Positions 1 to 5,594 of a DNA stretch of 64,000 bases are shown piece after piece. The notes beneath the pieces were generated by a model. It made no database searches, was not told the origin of the DNA, and saw only the letters and a program-made list of their open reading frames with translations. Origin of the DNA: CAWDXG01 sp963822115. GTDB lineage: Bacteria; Myxococcota_A; Polyangia; Polyangiales; Polyangiaceae. The stretch lies in assembly GCA_963822115.1 (NCBI GenBank), contig CAWGGM010000006.1, positions 310,001-374,000 of the forward strand, in the 5' to 3' direction. The translations under genes were made by a program, and so were the position numbers. The stretch's first letter is position 1, and each line of letters opens with the position of its first letter.

Positions 1-2
1 TC

Positions 3-335
3 GCACTGGTCGGGCTCGAGGAGCGTCTCGATCACTTCCCGGCGCAGATGTCCGGAGGCGAACAGCAGCGGGTAGCCATCGCCCGGGCCGTCGCGAAGCG
101 TCCGGATCTGCTGCTCTGCGACGAACCGACCGGGGCGCTCGACATCCAGACCGGCAAGATGGTGCTGGAAGCGATCGATCGGGTGAACCGGGAGCTTTCG
201 ACCACCACGGCCGTCATCACCCACAACGTCGTGATCGCCCGCATGGCGGATCGCGTGTTGCGCCTGGCCGACGGCCAGGTCGCGAGCATCCAGCAGAACG
301 ACACGCGGATCGGCCCGGAGGAGCTGGCCTGGTGA
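3..335 (+). CDS. ABC transporter ATP-binding protein, MacB/LolD type (5' truncated)
   Basis: Only the C-terminal part of an ABC ATPase is present; the reading frame is already open at the window edge. It holds the ABC signature SGGEQQRVAIARA, Walker B LLLCDEPTGALD and the switch histidine in AVITHN. The TGALD D-loop and ITHN form are typical of the LolD/MacB group of ATPases, which power export or extraction through a separate FtsX-like permease. The permease is not visible and would lie to the left. A membrane-fusion (HlyD) gene follows 31 bp downstream in the same direction, so the pair is probably the end of an exporter operon. Walker A is outside the window. The family call is firm; the substrate is unknown. 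Confidence 0.93.
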   Translation, partial: ALVGLEERLDHFPAQMSGGEQQRVAIARAVAKRPDLLLCDEPTGALDIQTGKMVLEAIDRVNRELSTTTAVITHNVVIARMADRVLRLADGQVASIQQNDTRIGPEELAW

Positions 336-366
336 TGATGACGCTCCAGATCTCGATGGTGTCCGC

Positions 367-1566
367 ATGAAGTGGTTCAAGCGCATCGTGCTGCTGCTGG
401 TCGTGCTGGCGGTCGCGGGCGGACTGGTGATCGCGTTCCAGCCGCAACCGCTGACGGTAGACACCGCGCTCGTCACCCGCGGACAGTACAAACAGACCAT
501 CGAGGAGGACGGCAAGACCCGGGTCAAGGAGCGCTACGCCGTCTCCGCACCGCTGTCGGGCACGCTCGAACGCATCAGCCTGCACGCCGGCGACAAGGTC
601 GAAGAGGGCACGCTGCTGGCGACCCTCCACCCCGTCGCTCCACCGCTTCTGGACGCGCGGTCACGGCGCGAGCTCGCCGCGCGCCTGGCCGCTGCAAAGG
701 CCGCCGGGCTACGCGCGGACACTGGCGTGGGCGCGGCACGCGTCGCCGCGGACTACGCCAAGAGCGAGCTGGCGCGAACGCGCGCACTGGCCAAGAGCGA
801 CGCCGTAGCCGAGAGCGCACTGGACCGCGCCGAGCTCGAAAAGCGCGCTCGTGACAAGAACCTCGAAGCAGCGCGCTTCGGCGCCCGGGTGGCGCGGCAC
901 GAGGTCGAGATGGCCCGCGCCGCGCTCGCGCAGGCCAGTGGAACGCGCGGGCAGCCGACACCGACCGGCGACAGCTGGCAGATCCGCTCCCCGGTTCGCG
1001 GGGTCGTGCTGCGCGTGATGCAAGAGAGCGCGGGCGTCGTGAACGCCGGCACGCCCCTGCTCGAGCTGGCCGATCCCGCCGCGTTGGAGGTCGTCGTCGA
1101 CGTGCTGTCGACCGACGCGGTCGCCCTCCAACCCGGCGACCCGGTGCAGATCGAGCGCTGGGGTGGACCGAAACCACTGGTGGGTCGCGTGCGCATGATC
1201 GAGCCTTCGGCGACCACCAAGCTCTCGGCGCTGGGCGTCGAGGAGCAGCGCGTGAACACGGTCATCGACCTGCTCTCGCCCCACAGCGAGTGGAAGGCGC
1301 TGGGCGACGGCTTCCGCGTTGAAGCGCGCATCACGACCTACGAGAAGAACGGAGCCGTCAAGCTGCCCGCGAGTGCCCTGTTCCGCGACGACGGCGCCTG
1401 GGCCGTCTACCTGGTCGAGGGAGATCGCGCGCGCAAGCGGCAGGTCCGCCTCGGCCGCCGGAGCAGCACCGAAGCGATGGTGGAGGCCGGGGTGAAGCCG
1501 GGCGACCGCGTGATCATCTACCCTGGCGATGCCATCAACGACGGGACGCGGATCACGGTCCGCTGA
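367..1566 (+). CDS. HlyD/MacA-type periplasmic adaptor subunit of an efflux pump
   Basis: This 399-residue protein has one N-terminal membrane segment (about residues 7-24, LLLVVLAVAGGLVIAF). A split biotinyl-lipoyl half-motif follows around 57-88 (SAPLSGTLERISLHAGDKVE). Next come a long Ala/Arg/Glu-rich coiled-coil hairpin (about 93-190) and the second lipoyl half (IRSPVRGVVLRVM). A beta-barrel and membrane-proximal domain ending in TRITVR closes the protein. This is the standard order of a membrane-fusion adaptor that links an inner-membrane pump to a TolC-like channel. It lies directly behind the ABC ATPase and is probably co-transcribed with it. A TolC-family gene starts at 63112, but that is too far away to assume the two belong together. 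Length is normal for the family. Confidence 0.93.
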   Translation: MKWFKRIVLLLVVLAVAGGLVIAFQPQPLTVDTALVTRGQYKQTIEEDGKTRVKERYAVSAPLSGTLERISLHAGDKVEEGTLLATLHPVAPPLLDARSRRELAARLAAAKAAGLRADTGVGAARVAADYAKSELARTRALAKSDAVAESALDRAELEKRARDKNLEAARFGARVARHEVEMARAALAQASGTRGQPTPTGDSWQIRSPVRGVVLRVMQESAGVVNAGTPLLELADPAALEVVVDVLSTDAVALQPGDPVQIERWGGPKPLVGRVRMIEPSATTKLSALGVEEQRVNTVIDLLSPHSEWKALGDGFRVEARITTYEKNGAVKLPASALFRDDGAWAVYLVEGDRARKRQVRLGRRSSTEAMVEAGVKPGDRVIIYPGDAINDGTRITVR

Positions 1567-1727
1567 GGCGACCATGGCGCTCGCGGCCTGGTCCGGCTAG
1601 ACCCACCTATCTGGCCCGGCACAAGCAGCCCTTTTCCGACCTCCGCGCGCGGCACCCGGCCGATGCCGAGCCGTGCCCGCTCGACCGTGCGCTGCGTGGG
1701 CTGTACCCGGACGCGAGCTGGAACGAC

Positions 1728-2546
1728 GTGCGGCGCCTGGTGCGCACCGGCAAGGTGCAGCTCCGCGGGGTGACGGAAACCGATCCGGGAGCGCACGTGG
1801 AGCCGGGCGACGAGCTGGCTGTGAGAATGCGCACGCCGCGACGTGACGCCCTGCCCCGCCCGGCGCTCGTCCACATCGACTCGCAGGTCGTCGTGGCCGA
1901 CAAGCCTCCGGGCATCAGCACCGTGCCTTTCGAGGACGGCGAACAGGGCACGTTCGACCAGCTGGTCCGGCTCGCGCTCGCGCGCCGCGAGAAGCGCTCC
2001 GGTCCACCGCTGGGCGTCGTGCACCGTATCGATCGCCCCACCAGCGGGCTGGTCGTGTTCGCCCGGACGCTCAGCGCGAAGCGCCACCTGGAGCAGCAGT
2101 TCCGCGTGCACAGCATCCGGCGGCGCTACCTCGCCCTGTGTCACGGGGCCGTGGCGGGCGGCACGCTGCACAGCCGGCTCGTGGCGGATCGCGGCGACGG
2201 GCTGCGTGGGTCGACCACCCATCCGCGACTCGGACGCGCGGCAACGACGCATGTCCGGCCACTCGAGACGCTCGGAGGGGCAACCCTGGTCGAATGCAGG
2301 CTGGAAACGGGCCGCACCCACCAGATCCGCATCCAGCTTTCCGAGGCGGGGCATCCGCTGCTCGGCGAGCGCGTGTACGTGCGCGACTACGAGGGCCCGC
2401 TGCTCGATGCACCGCGTCTGATGCTGCACGCAGCGGAGCTCGGGTTCGTGCATCCCTCCAGCGGCAGACTACTTCAATTCGAGTCAGCACCCCCCGCAGA
2501 CATGGCCGGTGTCATTGCGTCTCTGCGCTGCCCGCCCGCTCGCTAG
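1728..2546 (+). CDS. RluA-family RNA pseudouridine synthase, N-terminus uncertain
   Basis: The catalytic motif HRIDRPTSG, with nucleophile Asp near residue 102 from the GTG at 1728, and the TGRTHQIRIQL motif identify an RluA-family enzyme that isomerises uridine to pseudouridine in rRNA or tRNA. The GTG start given here is only the first recognised start codon in frame. The same frame is open upstream to about 1602 and encodes what looks like the rest of an S4 RNA-binding domain (LDRALRGLYPDASWNDVRR). No ATG, GTG or TTG exists there in frame. A well-spaced Shine-Dalgarno (GAGG, 1565-1568) precedes an ATG at 1574 in another frame, which stops at 1598. The true N-terminus is therefore probably lost through a +1 frameshift or sequencing error, or uses a rare start. 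Confidence 0.85.
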   Translation: MRRLVRTGKVQLRGVTETDPGAHVEPGDELAVRMRTPRRDALPRPALVHIDSQVVVADKPPGISTVPFEDGEQGTFDQLVRLALARREKRSGPPLGVVHRIDRPTSGLVVFARTLSAKRHLEQQFRVHSIRRRYLALCHGAVAGGTLHSRLVADRGDGLRGSTTHPRLGRAATTHVRPLETLGGATLVECRLETGRTHQIRIQLSEAGHPLLGERVYVRDYEGPLLDAPRLMLHAAELGFVHPSSGRLLQFESAPPADMAGVIASLRCPPAR

Positions 2547-2855
2547 TCGACGGTGGAGCACCGACTCGGTCGGCCATACCCCGGGGATTTTCCGGGCGAA
2601 CCACCTCGATCGCGCGTGCTGTCAGCCGTCCGTCATAACGATTCAGCGAGCGCTCTGCGCCGCATGACTCGATATGCTGGAGCGTCAAATCATCCTTTCT
2701 GGAGTCCACTCGTTCAACGTCGTCGGGGCTTGTGCACCGACCGCTGCTCGGGTATCGTCGAGAAATCGGGGGACGGTTCTCGCTTCACGTTGCTGATCCC
2801 ACCCGGTGCGCGAGCCCGGGCTGGGGCCACCAGGGCCCGACGGCACCCATCCTCC
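2547..2855. other. Intergenic stretch without recognisable gene
   Basis: About 310 bp separate the pseudouridine synthase from the tRNA gene. No frame carries a credible protein. The only structure I see is a short GC palindrome, CCCCGGGGATTTTCCGGG, at about 2580-2597. It could be a weak terminator for the upstream gene but has no clear T-tract after it. Confidence 0.5.
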
Positions 2856-2931
2856 TGGAGCGGGACACGAGATTCGAACTCGCGACCCCAAGCTTGGGAA
2901 GCTTGTGCTCTACCAACTGAGCTAGTCCCGC
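2856..2931 (-). tRNA. tRNA-Gly (CCC anticodon)
   Basis: Read on the minus strand, the sequence folds as a complete cloverleaf. The acceptor stem is GCGGGAC/GTCCCGC, the D-arm GCTCAGTTGGTAGAGC, and the anticodon arm CAAGC-TTCCCAA-GCTTG, giving anticodon CCC. The T-arm contains GTTCGAATC, the discriminator base is T, and the 3' CCA is encoded (2856-2858). Length is 76 nt with CCA. It reads Gly GGG codons. Confidence 0.95.
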
Positions 2932-2988
2932 ATTGGTGGGCGGAGCATAGCGCTGGACCCCCAGGTCGGGAAGGCCCCCGTACGGCGC

Positions 2989-3017
2989 TTGACCGTCGCG
3001 GCCGGCAACAGTAATCA
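2989..3017 (+). promoter_or_regulatory. Candidate sigma-70-type promoter for the 3062 gene
   Basis: TTGACC (2989-2994) and TAATCA (3012-3017) are separated by exactly 17 bp and lie 45 bp before the GTG start at 3062. The -35 match is good; the -10 match is partial. It sits in the gap between the minus-strand tRNA and the plus-strand gene, where a promoter is expected. Inferred by eye only. Confidence 0.4.
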
Positions 3018-3061
3018 CATCGACGCCGCCGGCAGCGTGCCGCGGCGGCCTGGAGGCACCC

Positions 3062-3340
3062 GTGAAAAAGGCAACAGTTCTTTCCGTTTGCGAGTGTCAG
3101 GCGCGGCTCGGCGCGGAGCTCGACGAGGCTCGCTGCGTGGTCCGCGGCTGGGCGCGCGATCCACGGCGCCGGCAGGAGCGCGCTGCGCCCGCCCACACCA
3201 TCGACGGCGGCAAGGCCCAGTTCGAGATCGCCTGGTTCTGCCCATTCTGCGTGCGCAACACGACCCGGCTGTTCGATGCCGACGGGCTCGCCTGGCGCGA
3301 GGTTCCGGAAGAGCCGGCCGGAACCGCGCAAGCCAGCTAG
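3062..3340 (+). CDS. Small hypothetical protein with CxC/CxxC cysteine pairs
   Basis: A 92-residue soluble protein with no signal peptide. It carries an N-terminal CEC motif (VLSVCECQARLG) and a later CPFC pair (AWFCPFCVRN), which together could bind one zinc ion as a zinc ribbon. The C-terminal 30 residues look loosely structured. The GTG start is supported by TGGAGG at 3051-3056 with normal spacing, and a candidate promoter lies upstream. It is isolated between tRNA-Gly and the signalling operon. I do not recognise a named family, and the function is unknown. Confidence 0.7.
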   Translation: MKKATVLSVCECQARLGAELDEARCVVRGWARDPRRRQERAAPAHTIDGGKAQFEIAWFCPFCVRNTTRLFDADGLAWREVPEEPAGTAQAS

Positions 3341-3461
3341 GCGCGGATCGACCGCGGCGTCCAGCAAGCCATCAGGCCACGCCAGCCAGACCCGGAGCTG
3401 CGCGGGGTGGTTTTCTTGCGTCGAAATTTACTGGCATTTTCCGTAGGTTACGCCAGGTAGC

Positions 3462-3497
3462 TGCAGGAAGCGTCACGCAGGGACTACATTTCCTGCA
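3462..3497. promoter_or_regulatory. Candidate operator: inverted repeat TGCAGGAA-N20-TTCCTGCA
   Basis: A perfect 8-bp inverted repeat (3462-3469 and 3490-3497) lies 25-60 bp before the HTH-receiver gene, in a locally AT-richer stretch. A further half-site-like AATTCCTG follows at 3498-3505. Half-site centres are 28 bp apart. This suits binding by a dimeric or tetrameric regulator, possibly the adjacent HTH-receiver protein. No binding evidence exists. Confidence 0.4.
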
Positions 3498-3509
3498 ATT
3501 CCTGTCGTA

Positions 3510-3526
3510 ACCACAGACGCTGTGGT
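3510..3526. promoter_or_regulatory. Palindrome overlapping the start codon of the HTH-receiver gene
   Basis: ACCACAG-ACG-CTGTGGT is a perfect 7-bp inverted repeat with a 3-nt loop. Its right arm contains the GTG start codon (3522-3524). No Shine-Dalgarno sequence is visible before this start. The element could be an operator or an mRNA hairpin limiting initiation of the operon's first gene; it could also be chance. Confidence 0.35.
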
Positions 3527-4103
3527 CCCGGCCTATCTCAGCTCACACGCGGTCGCCAAGCTCGTCCGTGTCAGCCCCTCCACTGTGCTGTCGTGGATAG
3601 ACAAGGGGCTCTTGCCTGCCCATCGCACGCCCGGCGGACACCGCCGGGTAGAGGCCGCTGCGCTGGTCCGGTTCCTGCGCGACCACGACATGCCCATCCC
3701 GCGCGACCTGTCGACCGTATCGAGGCTGTTGGTCATCGACGACGAGGCTCCGTTTCTGAGCACGGCGCGGCGCTTCTTCAAGAGGCATGCGCCGGACCTC
3801 AAGATCGAGACCGCCGACGGCGCCATCGACGGGCTGTTGAAAGTCGGGACGTTCCGACCCGACGCGGTCCTGCTCGACGCCTACATGCCCGGCATGGACG
3901 GCCTCGAGGTCTGTCGCCGACTCCGGGCGTCATCCGCGACCGCGCATATCCTCGTCGTTGCCATCACCGCGCTTCCTTCAACGAAAATCGAAGCCGCATT
4001 CCGCGAGGCAGGAGCCGCAGCCTGCCTCTCGAAGCCTCTGGAGCCGCTGGTGCTCCTCGAGGCGCTGGGTCTCAGGGGGCTACGTGACGGAATCGAACCA
4101 TGA
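3522..4103 (+). CDS. HTH (MerR/excisionase-like)-receiver fusion regulator
   Basis: This 193-residue protein has an N-terminal winged-helix DNA-binding domain of the MerR/BldC/excisionase type (about 1-50: VSPSTVLSWIDKGLLPAHRT, then GGHRRV). A CheY-like receiver follows (about 68-185). The acidic pocket is VIDDEAP, the phospho-acceptor is Asp119 in LLDAYMPGMDG, and the conserved Lys is in CLSKPLE. DNA binding placed before the receiver is the reverse of most response regulators. It is the first gene of a tightly packed operon and ends in an ATGA overlap with the PilZ gene. It is the operon's only obvious transcription factor, so it probably turns the signal of the downstream kinases into gene control. 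The GTG start is needed to keep the full HTH. Confidence 0.85.
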   Translation: MVPAYLSSHAVAKLVRVSPSTVLSWIDKGLLPAHRTPGGHRRVEAAALVRFLRDHDMPIPRDLSTVSRLLVIDDEAPFLSTARRFFKRHAPDLKIETADGAIDGLLKVGTFRPDAVLLDAYMPGMDGLEVCRRLRASSATAHILVVAITALPSTKIEAAFREAGAAACLSKPLEPLVLLEALGLRGLRDGIEP

Positions 4104-4675
4104 ACAGTCGCGCACTCGCCAAAGACGAAAACCCGGAACACGGTTCCGACACACGCTTGCGCGCTCGCCGCCTCAGGGCACGCCGCATCAAGGTCGATGA
4201 GCTGCACCTCGGACAGGTGACGGCGAATGCCCGGCACTCGACGCTGCACGATATCGAGGGCATGGTCGAAGACCTCTCGCTCGGCGGCATGGCGATCGTG
4301 CTGCCCGGAGCGGCCGCGTCCGCCGGACTGGTGTTCATTGGTGACAAGCTCGAGCAGCTCACCGTGTACTGCGAGGATGGGCCGTTCTACCAGGGTGATG
4401 GCTCGGTACGCCGCATCGCGGAGCACGACGGCGACCTCGTGCTCGGCATCGAGCTCGAATCCCGCGGCATCGACCTGGGCGAGCTGTACCGTATCGGAAC
4501 GCGCCACGGCTTTGCCGAGCGGCTGAACGCCGTTCTGGATGGTTCGCACGCGTCCGACGTTCTCGAACGAGTTCAAGATCTGGGTTGCCGACCTCAGGGA
4601 CTACCTGGAAACCACCCGGAACTTCCTGGAAGCAGAAGAGCGCGCCCTCGACAGCCTGGACCTGTTCAGTCGTAG
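4100..4675 (+). CDS. PilZ-domain protein, probably the N-terminal part of the methyltransferase (frame break)
   Basis: Residues about 20-140 form a PilZ domain. An Arg-rich RxxxR-type stretch (RLRARRLRARR) is followed by DLSLGG, matching the D/NxSxxG cyclic-di-GMP signature, and a beta-rich core ending GIELESRGIDLGELYRIG. PilZ domains usually bind c-di-GMP. The start overlaps the previous stop as ATGA. After about residue 150 the sequence turns Pro/Arg-rich and stops looking like a protein, exactly where the methyltransferase frame becomes meaningful. The 137-bp overlap with the next frame breaks the 4-bp pattern of the rest of the operon. I infer that one PilZ-methyltransferase polypeptide has been split by a +1 frame change near 4525-4565. 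Separate genes remain possible. Confidence 0.75.
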   Translation: MNSRALAKDENPEHGSDTRLRARRLRARRIKVDELHLGQVTANARHSTLHDIEGMVEDLSLGGMAIVLPGAAASAGLVFIGDKLEQLTVYCEDGPFYQGDGSVRRIAEHDGDLVLGIELESRGIDLGELYRIGTRHGFAERLNAVLDGSHASDVLERVQDLGCRPQGLPGNHPELPGSRRARPRQPGPVQS

Positions 4676-5594
4676 CCAGGCGCTGGAGGCCTATCTGGGC
4701 GAGATCGCACCACAGGTCGTGGACCGCATGAACCGCGCTTCGTCGGAACTGCGCGAGCTCGTATCGGAGCTGCCGGAGGAGCAGCACCCGGCGCACCGCG
4801 CCTACTTCCGCGCCCACCTCCTGCCGCTGATCACCCAGTCGCCTCTGCTCAGACGCGCCTACGAGAAGCCCCTCGGCTACGCGGGCGACTACGAGATGAT
4901 GAACATGCTCTACCGCGACCACTCCGAGGGGGCTTCGCTGTTCGCCAAGGCGCTGAACGTATACGGCGCCCGGGAACCGGCCGCGCAGGCCAACATCAAC
5001 CGGCTCACGTATCTCGGCGGGAAGATACGCAGCGTGCTCGACGCTCGCGGCGATGCCACCTTGCGCCTGGCCAGTATCGGCTGTGGTCCGGCGCGGGAGC
5101 TCTCGCTACTGCTCGAACAATTCCCCGAGCTCGGCCCCAGGCTCGACGTAGCACTGATCGATCAGGAAGAGCGGGTCATCACATACTGCGAGCGCACGCT
5201 GGGCCCACTGGCAGCCCGCACCGGCGCGCGAGTGAAGTTCATCCGCGAATCGGTCCGCCGCCTGCTGACCGCGAAGCAACTATCCGCCATGCTCGGCGAG
5301 CGCGATTTCGTGTACAGCGCCGGATTGTTCGACTATCTGAACCAGCGCAGCTTCCTGGCGCTCCAGAAGGCGCTGTACGAAGCGCTGGTCCCGGGCGGTC
5401 AGCTCGCCATAGGGAACGTTGCCCAGAACAACCCAACCCGTTGGTTCATGGAGTACTGCCTGGACTGGTTCTTGATCCACCGATCGCACGAGGATCTGCT
5501 CGGCTTTGCCGAGCAACTCGAGCCCCGGCCGGCACGCATGGAGGTCGACGCCGAACCGCTCGGCGTGAACCTCTTCCTGCGCGTCTGGAAATGA
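4539..5594 (+). CDS. SAM-dependent methyltransferase, PhcB-like (3-hydroxy fatty acid methyl ester synthase family)
   Basis: A class I methyltransferase with SAM-binding motif LASIGCGPARELSLLL (around residue 181), a following acidic strand end (VALIDQEER) and a post-motif FVYSAGLFDYLN. The upstream block KPLGYAGDYEMMNMLYR is characteristic of the family annotated as extracellular-factor (3-hydroxypalmitate methyl ester) biosynthesis protein, whose known member is Ralstonia PhcB. It should methylate the carboxyl group of a fatty acid to make a diffusible ester signal. The substrate here is inferred. The listed ATG (4539) is merely the first after a TGA at 4524; the real N-terminus probably continues from the PilZ frame. 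The 3' end overlaps the kinase start as ATGA, indicating translational coupling. Confidence 0.82.
   Translation: MVRTRPTFSNEFKIWVADLRDYLETTRNFLEAEERALDSLDLFSRSQALEAYLGEIAPQVVDRMNRASSELRELVSELPEEQHPAHRAYFRAHLLPLITQSPLLRRAYEKPLGYAGDYEMMNMLYRDHSEGASLFAKALNVYGAREPAAQANINRLTYLGGKIRSVLDARGDATLRLASIGCGPARELSLLLEQFPELGPRLDVALIDQEERVITYCERTLGPLAARTGARVKFIRESVRRLLTAKQLSAMLGERDFVYSAGLFDYLNQRSFLALQKALYEALVPGGQLAIGNVAQNNPTRWFMEYCLDWFLIHRSHEDLLGFAEQLEPRPARMEVDAEPLGVNLFLRVWK

Noticed and set aside
1..1566. ABC/HlyD genes at the left end and the TolC gene at the right end as one exporter
   Set aside because: They are more than 61 kb apart with many unrelated genes between; no evidence for a shared unit.
2547..2855. 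Short plus-strand frames before tRNA-Gly
   Set aside because: No ribosome site and no plausible protein composition.
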